Part shown: positions 48,501 through 60,581 of the stretch, one piece after another | Position numbering within the stretch: position 1 is the stretch's first letter | How the letters are laid out: each line of letters begins with the position of its first letter | NCBI RefSeq assembly: GCF_933775445.1 | Contig: NW_026089524.1 | Span: 62,001-126,000, forward strand | Reading direction: 5' to 3' | DNA length: 64,000 nucleotides | DNA from: Argentina anserina | Lineage: Eukaryota > Streptophyta > Magnoliopsida > Rosales > Rosaceae | Position numbers and translations under genes: made by a program | The notes under the pieces: model-generated | Told to the model about the DNA's origin: nothing | The model's input: only the letters and a program-made list of their open reading frames with translations | The model's database searches: none

Positions 48501-51500
48501 TCGTTTGAGTATCTTTCTGAACGGCTTTCTGATGCGAGTTCTATTGAATTTGAGAGTTTTGCAAGTGTGGGAATGTGTTTCTTTCAAACTGAGTATCTTT
48601 ACATCGTTTGCGTATCTTTACTATTCCAATTGTGTATCTTTTCAATTCTCGTTTGTGTATCTTTCTGAACGGCGTTCTGATGCGAGTTTCTATTGAATTT
48701 GAGAGTTTTGCAAGTGTGGGAGTGTGTTTCTTTCAAACTGAGTATCTTTACATCGTTTGTGTATCTTTACTATTCCAATTGTGTGTCTTTTCAATTCTCG
48801 TTTGAGTATCTTTCTGAACGGCTTTCTGATGCGAGTTACTATTGAATTTGAGAGTTTTGCAAGTGTGGGAGTGTGTTTCTTTCAAACTGAGTATCTTTAC
48901 ATCGTTTGCGTATCTTTACTATTCCAATTGTGTATCTTTTCAATTCTCGTTTTAGTATCTTTCTGTCAGGCTTTCTGATGCGAGTTTCTATTGAATTTGA
49001 GAGTTTTGCAAGTGTTGGAGTGTGTTTCTTTCAAACTGAGTATCTTTACATCGTTTGCGTATCTTTACTATTCCAATTGTGTATCTTTTCAATTCCCGTT
49101 TGAGTATCTTTCTGAACGGCTTTCTGATGCGAGTTTTTATTGAATTTGAGAGTTTTGCAAGTGTGGGAGTGTGTTTCTTTTAAACTGAGTATCTTTACAT
49201 CGTTTGCGTATCTTTACTATTCCAATTGTGTATGTTCTCAATTCTCGTTTGAGTATCTTTCTGTCAGGCTTTCTGATGCTCGTTTCTATTGAATTTGAGA
49301 GTTTTGCAAGTGTGGGAGTGTGTTTCTTTCAAACTGAGTATCTTTACATCGTTTGCGTATCTTTACTATTCCAATTGTGTATCTTTTCAATTCTCGTTTG
49401 AGTATCTTTCTGAACGGCTTTCTGATGCGAGTTTCTATTGAATTTGAGACTTTTGCAAGTGTTGGAGTGTGTTTCTTTCAAACTGAGTATCTTTACATCG
49501 TTTGCGTATCTTTACTATTCCAATTGTGTATCTTTTCAATTCTCGTTTGAGTATCTTTCTGATGCGAGTTTCTATTGAATTTGAGACTTTTGCAAGTGTT
49601 GGAGTGTGTTCTTTCAAACTGAGTATCTTTACATCGTTTGCGAATCTTTACTATTCCAATTATGTATCTTTTCAATTCTCGTTTGAGTATCTTTCTGAAC
49701 GGCTTTCTGATGCGAGTTTCTATTGAATTTGAGACTTTTGCAAGTGTCGGAGTGTGTTTCTTTCAAATTGAGTATCTTTACATCGTTTGCGTATATTTAC
49801 TATTCCAATTGTGTATCTTTTCAATTCTCGTTTGAGTATCTTTCTGATGCGAGTTTTTATTGAATTTGAGAGTTTTGCAAGTGTTGGAGTGTGTTTCTTT
49901 CAAACTGAGTATCTTTACATCGTTTGCGTATCTTTACTATTGCAATTGTGTATCTTTTCAATTCTCGTTTGAGTATCTTTCTGAACGGCTTTCTGATGCG
50001 AGTTTCTATTGAAGTTGAGAGTTTTGCAAGTGTTGGAGTGTGTTTCTTTCAAACTTAGTATCTTTACATCGTTTGCGTATCTTTACTATTCCAATTGTGT
50101 ATCTTTTCAATTCTTTGTTTGAGTATCTTTCTGAACGGCTTTCTGATGCGAGTTTCTATTGAATTTGAGAGTTTTGCAAGTGTTGGAGTGTGTTTCTTTC
50201 AAACTGAGTATCTTTACATCGTTTGCGTATCTTTACTATTCCAATTGTGTATCTTTTCAATTCTCGTTTGAGTATCTTTCTGAACGGCTTTCTGATGCGA
50301 GTTTTTATTGAATTTGAGAGTTTTGCAAGTGTGGGAGTGTGTTTCTTTTAAACTGAGTATCTTTACATCGTTTGCGTATCTTTACTATTCCAATTGTGTG
50401 TCTTTTCAATTCTCGTTTGAGTATCCTTCTGAACGGCTTTCTGATGCTAGTTTCTATTGAATTTGAGAGTTTTGCAAGTATGGGAGTGTGTTTCTTTCAA
50501 ACTGAGTATCTTTACTTCGTTTGCGTATCTTTACTATTCCAATTGTGTATCTTTACATCGTTTGCGTATCTTTACTATTCCAATTGTGTATCTTTACATC
50601 GTTTGCGTATCTTTACTATTCCAATTGTGTATCTTTTCATTTCTCGTTTGAGTATCTTTCTGAACGGCTTTCTGATGCGAGTTTTTATTGAATTTGAGAA
50701 TTTTGCAAGTGTTGGAGTGTGTTTCTTTCAAACTGAGTATCTTTACATCCTTTGCGTATCTTTACTATTCCAATTGTGTATCTTTTCAATTCTCGTTTGA
50801 GTATCTTTCTGATGCGAGTTTTTATTGAATTTGAGAGTTTTGCAAGTGTGGGAGTGTGTTTCTTTCAAACTGAGTATCTTTACATCGTTTGCGTATCTTT
50901 ATTATTCCAATTGTGTATCTTTTCAATTCTCGTTTGTCTATCTTTCTGAACGGCTTTCTGATGCGAGTTTTTATTGAATTTGAGAGTTTTGCAAGTGTTG
51001 GAGTGTGTTTCTTTCAAACTGAGTATCTTTACATCGTTTGCGTATCTTTACTATTCCAATTGTGTATCTTTTCAATTCTCGTTTGAGTATCTTTCTGAAC
51101 GGCTTTCTGATGCGAGTTCTATTGAATTTGAGAGTTTTGCAAGTGTGGGAATGTGTTTCTTTCAAACTGAGTATCTTTACATCGTTTGCGTATCTTTACT
51201 ATTCCAATTGTGTATCTTTTCAATTCTCGTTTGAGTATCTTTCTGAACGGCTTTCTGATGCTAGTTTCTATTGAATTTGAGAGTTTTGCAAGTATGGGAG
51301 TGTGTTTCTTTCAAACTGAGTATCTTTACTTCGTTTGCGTATCTTTACTATTCCAATTGTGTATCTTTACATCGTTTGCGTATCTTTACTATTCCAATTG
51401 TGTATCTTTACATCGTTTGCGTATCTTTACTATTCCAATTGTGTATCTTTTCATTTCTCGTTTGAGTATCTTTCTGAACGGCTTTCTGATGCGAGTTTTT

Positions 51501-51780
51501 ATTGAATTTGAGAATTTTGCAAGTGTTGGAGTGTGTTTCTTTCAAACTGAGTATCTTTACATCCTTTGCGTATCTTTACTATTCCAATTGTGTATCTTTT
51601 CAATTCTCGTTTGAGTATCTTTCTGATGCGAGTTTTTATTGAATTTGAGAGTTTTGCAAGTGTGGGAGTGTGTTTCTTTCAAACTGAGTATCTTTACATC
51701 GTTTGCGTATCTTTATTATTACAATTGTGTATCTTTTCAATTCTCGTTTGTCTATCTTTCTGAACGGCTTTCTGATGCGA
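45567..51780. repeat. 6.2-kb segmental duplication, copy 2 (41 monomers)
   Basis: It is the partner of 33372-39585. Differences I noticed include gagacttttg here against gagagttttg there (48407/36212 region), gtttttattg against gtttctattg (49133/36938), tgtcggagtg and caaattgag (about 49750-49770), gaagttgagag against gaatttgagag (50012/37817), and tattattccaattg against tattattacaattg (50907/38712). The copies flank 5.98 kb of other domain C sequence. Confidence 0.92.
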
Positions 51781-53394
51781 GTTTTTATTGAATTTGAGAG
51801 TTTTGCAAGTGTTGGAGTGTGTTTCTTTCAAACTGAGTATCTTTACATCGTTTGTGTATCTTTATTATTCCAATTGTGTGTCTTTTCAATTCTCGTTTGA
51901 GTATCTTTCTGAACGGCTTTCTGATGCGAGTTTCTATTGAATTTGAGAGTTTTGCAAGTGTGGGAGTGTGTTTCTTTCAAACTGAGTATCTTTACATCGT
52001 TTGCGTATCTTTACTATTCCAATTGTGTATCTTTTCAATTCTCGTTTTAGTATCTTTCTGTCAGGCTTTCTGATGCTAGTTTCTATTGAATTTGAGAGTT
52101 TTGCAAGTATGGGAGTGTGTTTCTTTCAAACTGAGTATCTTTACATCGTTTGCGTATCTTTACTATTCCAATTGTGTATCTTTTCAATTCTCGTTTGAGT
52201 ATCTTTCTGAACGGCTTTCTGATGCGAGTTTTTATTGAATTTGAGAATTTTGCAAGTGTTGGAGTGTGTTTCTTTCAAACTGAGTATCTTTACATCCTAT
52301 GCGTATCTTTACTATTCCAATTGTGTATCTTTTCAATTCTCGTTTGAGTATCTTTCTGATGCGAGTTTTTATTGAATTTGAGAGTTTTGCAAGTGTGGGA
52401 GTGTGTTTCTTTCAAACTGAGTATCTTTACATCGTTTGCGTATCTTTATTATTACAATTGTGTATCTTTTCAATTCTCGTTTGTCTATCTTTCTGAACGG
52501 CTTTCTGATGCGAGTTTTTATTGAATTTGAGAGTTTTGCAAGTGTTGGAGTGTGTTTCTTTCAAACTGAGTATCTTTACATCGTTTGCGTATCTTTACTA
52601 TTCCAATTGTGTGTCTTTTCAATTCTCGTTTGAGTATCTTTCTGAACGGCTTTCTGATGCGAGTTCTATTGAATTTGAGAGTTTTGCAAGTGTGGGAATG
52701 TGTTTCTTTCAAACTGAGTATCTTTACATCGTTTGCGTATCTTTACTATTCCAATTGTGTATCTTTTCAATTCTCGTTTGTGTATCTTTCTGAACGGCGT
52801 TCTGATGCGAGTTTCTATTGAATTTGAGAGTTTTGCAAGTGTGGGAGTGTGTTTCTTTCAAACTGAGTATCTTTACATCGTTTGTGTATCTTTACTATTC
52901 CAATTGTGTGTCTTTTCAATTCTCGTTTGAGTATCTTTCTGAACGGCTTTCTGATGCGAGTTACTATTGAATTTGAGAGTTTTGCAAGTGTGGGAGTGTG
53001 TTTCTTTCAAACTGAGTATCTTTACATCGTTTGCGTATCTTTACTATTCCAATTGTGTATCTTTTCAATTCTCGTTTTAGTATCTTTCTGTCAGGCTTTC
53101 TGATGCTAGTTTCTATTGAATTTGAGAGTTTTGCAAGTATGGGAGTGTGTTTCTTTCAAACTGAGTATCTTTACATCGTTTGCGTATCTTTACTATTCCA
53201 ATTGTGTATCTTTTCAATTCTCGTTTGAGTATCTTTCTGAACGGCTTTCTGATGCGAGTTTTTATTGAATTTGAGAATTTTGCAAGTGTTGGAGTGTGTT
53301 TCTTTCAAACTGAGTATCTTTACATCCTTTGCGTATCTTTACTATTCCAATTGTGTATCTTTTCAATTCTCGTTTGAGTATCTTTCTGATGCGA
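51632..53394. repeat. 1763-bp higher-order repeat, copy 1 (12 monomers)
   Basis: The lengths are five of 149 with the fifth shortened to 137, then 149, 149, 148, 149, 149, 149 and 137, which sum to 1763. It contains one type II unit (52663) and a gcgagttactattg monomer (52960). Private changes are tttattattcc with gtgtgtctttt near 51865, and catcctatgcg near 52297. Confidence 0.85.
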
Positions 53395-55020
53395 GTTTTT
53401 ATTGAATTTGAGAGTTTTGCAAGTGTGGGAGTGTGTTTCTTTCAAACTGAGTATCTTTACATCGTTTGCGTATCTTTATTATTACAATTGTGTATCTTTT
53501 CAATTCTCGTTTGTCTATCTTTCTGAACGGCTTTCTGATGCGAGTTTTTATTGAATTTGAGAGTTTTGCAAGTGTTGGAGTGTGTTTCTTTCAAACTGAG
53601 TATCTTTACATCGTTTGTGTATCTTTACTATTCCAATTGTGTGTCTTTTCAATTCTCGTTTGAGTATCTTTCTGAACGGCTTTCTGATGCGAGTTTCTAT
53701 TGAATTTGAGAGTTTTGCAAGTGTGGGAGTGTGTTTCTTTCAAACTGAGTATCTTTACATCGTTTGCGTATCTTTACTATTCCAATTGTGTATCTTTTCA
53801 ATTCTCGTTTTAGTATCTTTCTGTCAGGCTTTCTGATGCTAGTTTCTATTGAATTTGAGAGTTTTGCAAGTATGGGAGTGTGTTTCTTTCAAACTGAGTA
53901 TCTTTACATCGTTTGCGTATCTTTACTATTCCAATTGTGTATCTTTTCAATTCTCGTTTGAGTATCTTTCTGAACGGCTTTCTGATGCGAGTTTTTATTG
54001 AATTTGAGAATTTTGCAAGTGTTGGAGTGTGTTTCTTTCAAACTGAGTATCTTTACATCCTTTGCGTATCTTTACTATTCCAATTGTGTATCTTTTCAAT
54101 TCTCGTTTGAGTATCTTTCTGATGCGAGTTTTTATTGAATTTGAGAGTTTTGCAAGTGTGGGAGTGTGTTTCTTTCAAACTGAGTATCTTTACATCGTTT
54201 GCGTATCTTTATTATTACAATTGTGTATCTTTTCAATTCTCGTTTGTCTATCTTTCTGAACGGCTTTCTGATGCGAGTTTTTATTGAATTTGAGAGTTTT
54301 GCAAGTGTTGGAGTGTGTTTCTTTCAAACTGAGTATCTTTACATCGTTTGCGTATCTTTACTCTTCCAATTGTGTATCTTTTCAATTCTCGTTTGAGTAT
54401 CTTTCTGAACGGCTTTCTGATGCGAGTTCTATTGAATTTGAGAGTTTTGCAAGTGTGGGAATGTGTTTCTTTCAAACTGAGTATCTTTACATCGTTTGCG
54501 TATCTTTACTATTCCAATTGTGTATCTTTTCAATTCTCGTTTGTGTATCTTTCTGAACGGCGTTCTGATGCGAGTTTCTATTGAATTTGAGAGTTTTGCA
54601 AGTGTGGGAGTGTGTTTCTTTCAAACTGAGTATCTTTACATCGTTTGTGTATCTTTACTATTCCAATTGTGTGTCTTTTCAATTCTCGTTTGAGTATCTT
54701 TCTGAACGGCTTTCTGATGCGAGTTACTATTGAATTTGAGAGTTTTGCAAGTGTGGGAGTGTGTTTCTTTCAAACTGAGTATCTTTACATCGTTTGCGTA
54801 TCTTTACTATTCCAATTGTGTATCTTTTCAATTCTCGTTTTAGTATCTTTCTGTCAGGCTTTCTGATGCTAGTTTCTATTGAATTTGAGAGTTTTGCAAG
54901 TATGGGAGTGTGTTTCTTTCAAACTGAGTATCTTTACATCGTTTGCGTATCTTTACTATTCCAATTGTGTATCTTTTCAATTCTCGTTTGAGTATCTTTC
55001 TGAACGGCTTTCTGATGCGA
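53395..55020. repeat. 1763-bp higher-order repeat, copy 2 (11 monomers matched)
   Basis: It matches 51632-53257 at offset 1763. A private change is ctcttccaattg near 54361, where ctattccaattg is usual. The match ends at 55021, where a gagacttttg monomer replaces the gagaattttg monomer of copy 1. Confidence 0.85.
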
Positions 55021-58000
55021 GTTTCTATTGAATTTGAGACTTTTGCAAGTGTTGGAGTGTGTTTCTTTCAAACTGAGTATCTTTACATCGTTTGCGAATA
55101 TTTACTATTCCAATTGTGTATCTTTTCAATTCTCGTTTGAGTATCTTTCTGATGCGAGTTTCTATTGAATTTGAGAGTTTTGCAAGTGTTGGAGTGTGTT
55201 TCTTTCAAACTGAGTATCTTTACATCGTTTGCGTATCTTTACTATTCCAATTGTGTATCTTTTCAATTCCCGTTTGAGTATCTTTCTGAACGGCTTTCTG
55301 ATGCGAGTTTTTATTGAATTTGAGAGTTTTGCAAGTGTGGGAGTGTGTTTCTTTTAAACTGAGTATCTTTACATCGTTTGCGTATCTTTACTATTCCAAT
55401 TGTGTATGTTCTCAATTCTCGTTTGAGTATCTTTCTGTCAGGCTTTCTGATGCTAGTTTCTATTGAATTTGAGAGTTTTGCAAGTGTGGGAGTGTGTTTC
55501 TTTCAAACTGAGTATCTTTACATCGTTTGCGTATCTTTACTATTCCAATTGTGTATCTTTTCAATTCTCGTTTGAGTATCTTTCTGAACGGCTTTCTGAT
55601 GCGAGTTTCTATTGAATTTGAGACTTTTGCAAGTGTTGGAGTGTGTTTCTTTCAAACTGAGTATCTTTACATCGTTTGCGTATCTTTACTATTCCAATTG
55701 TGTATCTTTTCAATTCTCGTTTGAGTATCTTTCTGATGCGAGTTTCTATTGAATTTGAGACTTTTGCAAGTGTTGGAGTGTGTTTCTTTCAAACTGAGTA
55801 TCTTTACATCGTTTGCGTATCTTTACTATTCCAATTGTGTATCTTTTCAATTCTCGTTTGAGTATCTTTCTGAACGGCTTTCTGATGCGAGTTTCTATTG
55901 AATTTGATACTTTTGCAAGTGTTGGAGTGTGTTTCTTTCAAACTGAGTATCTTTACATCGTTTGCGTATATTTACTATTCCAATTGTGTATCTTTTCAAT
56001 TCTCGTTTGAGTATCTTTCTGATGCGAGTTTTTATTGAATTTGAGAGTTTTGCAAGTGTTGGAGTGTGCTTCTTTCAAACTGAGTATCTTTACATCGTTT
56101 GCGTATCTTTACTATTGCAATTGTGTATCTTTTCAATTCTCGTTTGAGTATCTTTCTGAACGGCTTTCTGATGCGAGTTTCTATTGAAGTTGAGAGTTTT
56201 GCAAGTGTTGGAGTGTGTTTCTTTCAAACTGAGTATCTTTACATCGTTTGCGTATCTTTACTATTCCAATTGTGTATCTTTTCAATTCTCGTTTTAGTAT
56301 CTTTCTGTCAGGCTTTCTGATGCTAGTTTCTATTGAATTTGAGAGTTTTGCAAGTATGGGAGTGTGTTTCTTTCAAACTGAGTATCTTTACATCGTTTGC
56401 GTATCTTTACTATTCCAATTGTGTATCTTTTCAATTCTCGTTTGAGTATCTTTCTGAACGGCTTTCTGATGCGAGTTTCTATTGAATTTGAGAGTTTTGC
56501 AAGTGTTGGAGTGTGTTTCTTTCAAACTGAGTATCTTTACATCGTTTGCGTATCTTTACTATTCCAATTGTGTATCTTTTCAATTCTCGTTTGAGTATCT
56601 TTCTGAACGGCTTTCTGATGCGAGTTTTTATTGAATTTGAGAGTTTTGCAAGTGTGGGAGTGTGTTTCTTTTAAACTGAGTATCTTTACATCGTTTGCGT
56701 ATCTTTACTATTCCAATTGTGTATCTTTTCAATTCTCGTTTGAGTATCTTTCTGAACGGCTTTCTGATGCGAGTTTCTATTGAATTTGAGACTTTTGAAA
56801 GTGTTGTAGTGTGTTTCTTTCAAACTGAGTATCTTTACATCGTTTGCGTATCTTTACTATTCCAATTGTGTATCTTTTCAATTCTCGTTTGAGTATCTTT
56901 CTGATGCGAGTTTCTATTGAATTTGAGAGTTTTGCAAGTGTTGGAGTGTGTTTCTTTCAAACTGAGTATCTTTACATCGTTTGCGAATCTTTACTATTCC
57001 AATTGTGTATCTTTTCAATTCTCGTTTGAGTATCTTTCTGAACGGCTTTCTGATGCGAGTTTCTATTGAATTTGAGACTTTTGAAAGTGTTGGAGTGTGT
57101 TTCTTTCAAACTGAGTATCTTTACATCGTTTGCGTATCTTTACTATTCCAATTGTGTATCTTTTCAATTCTCGTTTGAGTATCTTTCTGATGCGAGTTTC
57201 TATTGAATTTGAGAGTTTTGCAAGTGTTGGAGTGTGTTCTTTCAAACTGAGTATCTTTACATCGTTTGCGAATCTTTACTATTCCAATTATGTATCTTTT
57301 CAATTCTCGTTTGAGTATCTTTCTGAACGGCTTTCTGATGCGAGTTTCTATTGAATTTGAGAGTTTTGCAAGTGTTGGAGTGTGTTTCTTTCAAACTGAG
57401 TATCTTTACATCGTTTGCGTATATTTACTATTCCAATTGTGTATCTTTTCAATTCTCGTTTGAGTATCTTTCTGATGCGAGTTTTTATTAAATTTGAGAG
57501 TTTTGCAAGTGTTGGAGTGTGCTTCTTTCAAACTGAGTATCTTTACATCGTTTGCGTATCTTTACTATTGCAATTGTGTATCTTTTCAATTCTCGTTTGA
57601 GTATCTTTCTGAACGGCTTTCTGATGCGAGTTTCTATTGAAGTTGAGAGTTTTGCAAGTGTTGGAGTGTGTTTCTTTCAAACTTAGTATCTTTACATCGT
57701 TTGCGTATCTTTACTATTCCAATTGTGTATCTTTTCAATTCTTTGTTTGAGTATCTTTCTGAACGGCTTTCTGATGCGAGTTTCTATTGAATTTGAGAGT
57801 TTTGCAAGTGTTGGAGTGTGTTTCTTTCAAACTGAGTATCTTTACATCGTTTGCGTATCTTTACTATTCCAATTGTGTATCTTTTCAATTCTCGTTTGAG
57901 TATCTTTCTGAACGGCTTTCTGATGCGAGTTTCTATTGAATTTGAGACTTTTGCAAGTGTTGGAGTGTGTTTCTTTCAAACTGAGTATCTTTACATCGTT

Positions 58001-58541
58001 TGCGTATCTTTACTATTCCAATTGTGTATCTTTTCAATTCTCGTTTGAGTATCTTTCTGATGCGAGTTTCTATTGAATTTGAGAGTTTTGCAAGTGTTGG
58101 AGTGTGTTTCTTTCAAACTGAGTATATTTACATCGTTTGCGTATCTTTACTATTCCAATTGTGTATCTTTTCAATTCTCGTTTGAGTATCTTTCTGATGC
58201 GAGTTTCTATTGAATTTGAGAGTTTTGCAAGTGTTGGAGTGTGTTTCTTTCAAACTGAGTATCTTTACATCGTTTGCGTATCTTTACTATTCCAATTGTG
58301 TATCGTTTCAATTCTCGTTTGAGTATCTTTCTGAACGGCTTTCTGATGCGAGTTTCTATTGAATTTGAGAGTTTTGCAAGTGTGGGAGTGTGTTTCTTTC
58401 AAACTGAGTATCTTTATATCGTTTGCGTATCTTTACTATTCCAATTGTGTATCTTTACATCGTTTGCGAATCTTTACTATTCCAATTGTGTATCTTTTCA
58501 ATTCTCGTTTGAGTATCTTTCTGAACGGCTTTCTGATGCGA
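55021..58541. repeat. Domain C, right part rich in gagactttt and short monomers
   Basis: Twenty-four monomers. The stretch 55158-56176 resembles 36789-37806 (ttcccgtttgag, tatgttctcaattctcg, gagacttttg) at an offset of about 18369-18370 bp. Local variants are gaaagtgttg (56773 and 57059), gtgttctttc (57196), aattctttgtttgag (57630), gtgtgcttc (56028 and 57481) and tgagtatatttac (58066). A 41-bp expanded monomer, 58352-58541, closes it. I see no non-satellite sequence. Confidence 0.8.
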
Positions 58542-59555
58542 GTTTTTATTGAATTTGAGAGTTTTGCAAGTGTTGGAGTGTGTTTCTTTCAAACTGAGTA
58601 TCTTTACATCCTTTGCGTATCTTTACTATTCCAATTGTGTATCTTTTCAATTCTCGTTTGAGTATCTTTCTGATGCGAGTTTTTATTGAATTTGAGAGTT
58701 TTGCAAGTGTTGGAGTGTGTTTCTTTCAAACTGAGTATCTTTACATCGTTTGCGTATCTTTACTATTGCAATTGTGTATCTTTTCAATTCTCGTTTGAGT
58801 ATCTTTCTGAACGGCTTTCTGATGCGAGTTTCTATTGAAGTTGAGAGTTTTGCAAGTGTTGGAGTGTGTTTCTTTCAAACTGAGTATCTTTACATCGTTT
58901 GCGTATCTTTACTATTCCAATTGTGTATCTTTTCAATTCTCGTTTGAGTATCTTTCTGAACGGCTTTCTGATGCGAGTTTCTATCGAATTTGAGAGTTTT
59001 GCAAGTGTGGTAGTGTGTTTCTTTCAAACTGAGTATCTTTACATCGTTTGCGTATCTTTACTATTCCAATTGTGTATCTTTTCAATTCTCGTTTGAGTAT
59101 CTTTCTGACGCTCGTTTCTATTGAATTTGAGAGTTTTGCAAGTGTGGTAGTGTGTTTCTTTCAAACTGAGTATCTTTACATCGTTTGCGTATCTTTATTA
59201 TTACAATTGTGTATCTTTTCAATTCTCGTTTGAGTATCTTTCTGAACGGCTTTCTGATGCGAGTTTCTATTGAATTTGAGAGTTTTGCAAGTGTTGGAGT
59301 GTGTTTCTTTCAAACTGAGTATCTTTACATCGTTTGCGTATCTTTACTATTCCAATTGTGTTTCAATTCTCGTTTGTGTATCTTTCTGAACGGCTTTTTG
59401 ATGCGAGTTTCTATTGAATTTGAGAGTTTTGCAAGTGTGGGAGTGTGTTTCTTTCAAACTGAGTATCTTTACATCGTTTGTGTATCTTTACTATTCCAAT
59501 TGTGTATCTTTTCAATTCTCGTTTGAGTATCTTTCTGAACGGCTTTCTGATGCGA
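58542..59555. repeat. 1014-bp seven-monomer unit, copy 1
   Basis: The lengths are 137, 149, 149, 137, 149, 144 and 149. Markers are gaagttgagag, ctatcgaatttg, gtgtggtagtg (twice) and a 144-bp monomer (59263-59406) that lost 5 bp, with caattgtgtttcaattctcg in place of the usual tgtgtatcttttcaattc. The fourth monomer (58977) is a short form with ctttctgacgctcg. Confidence 0.88.
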
Positions 59556-60581
59556 GTTTTTATTGAATTTGAGAGTTTTGCAAGTGTTGGAGTGTGTTTC
59601 TTTCAAACTGAGTATCTTTACATCCTTTGCGTATCTTTACTATTCCAATTGTGTATCTTTTCAATTCTCGTTTGAGTATCTTTCTGATGCGAGTTTTTAT
59701 TGAATTTGAGAGTTTTGCAAGTGTTGGAGTGTGTTTCTTTCAAACTGAGTATCTTTACATCGTTTGCGTATCTTTACTATTGCAATTGTGTATCTTTTCA
59801 ATTCTCGTTTGAGTATCTTTCTGAACGGCTTTCTGATGCGAGTTTCTATTGAAGTTGAGAGTTTTGCAAGTGTTGGAGTGTGTTTCTTTCAAACTGAGTA
59901 TCTTTACATCGTTTGCGTATCTTTACTATTCCAATTGTGTATCTTTTCAATTCTCGTTTGAGTATCTTTCTGAACGGCTTTCTGATGCGAGTTTCTATCG
60001 AATTTGAGAGTTTTGCAAGTGTGGTAGTGTGTTTCTTTCAAACTGAGTATCTTTACATCGTTTGCGTATCTTTACTATTCCAATTGTGTATCTTTTCAAT
60101 TCTCGTTTGAGTATCTTTCTGTCAGGCTTTCTGATGCTCGTTTCTATTGAATTTGAGAGTTTTGCAAGTGTGGTAGTGTGTTTCTTTCAAACTGAGTATC
60201 TTTACATCGTTTGCGTATCTTTATTATTACAATTGTGTATCTTTTCAATTCTCGTTTGAGTATCTTTCTGAACGGCTTTCTGATGCGAGTTTCTATTGAA
60301 TTTGAGAGTTTTGCAAGTGTTGGAGTGTGTTTCTTTCAAACTGAGTATCTTTACATCGTTTGCGTATCTTTACTATTCCAATTGTGTTTCAATTCTCGTT
60401 TGTGTATCTTTCTGAACGGCTTTTTGATGCGAGTTTCTATTGAATTTGAGAGTTTTGCAAGTGTGGGAGTGTGTTTCTTTCAAACTGAGTATCTTTACAT
60501 CGTTTGTGTATCTTTACTATTCCAATTGTGTATCTTTTCAATTCTCGTTTGTGTATCTTTCTGAACGGCTTTTTGATGCGA
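59556..60581. repeat. 1026-bp copy 2 of the 1014-bp unit
   Basis: It has the same seven monomers, including the 5-bp deletion (60289-60432). The fourth (59991) is the 149-bp form with ctttctgtcaggctttctg, giving the 12-bp length difference. The last monomer ends gtgtatctttctgaacgg with ctttttgatgcgag, where copy 1 has gagtatc and ctttctg at that place. Confidence 0.88.

Larger units (their letters stand above)
29260..60581. repeat. Satellite domain C
   Basis: The domain holds about 209 monomers. Diagnostic variants are gagtttttattg, gagaattttgcaag linked to acatcctttgcg in the same monomer, attattacaattg with cgtttgtctatc, a 148-bp monomer with gcgagttctattg and gggaatgtg (18 copies), gcaagtatggg with acttcgtttgcg and a 41-bp expansion, and aacgg as the dominant tail. 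It contains the longest duplicated segment in the window. No interval departs from the satellite. Confidence 0.85.
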
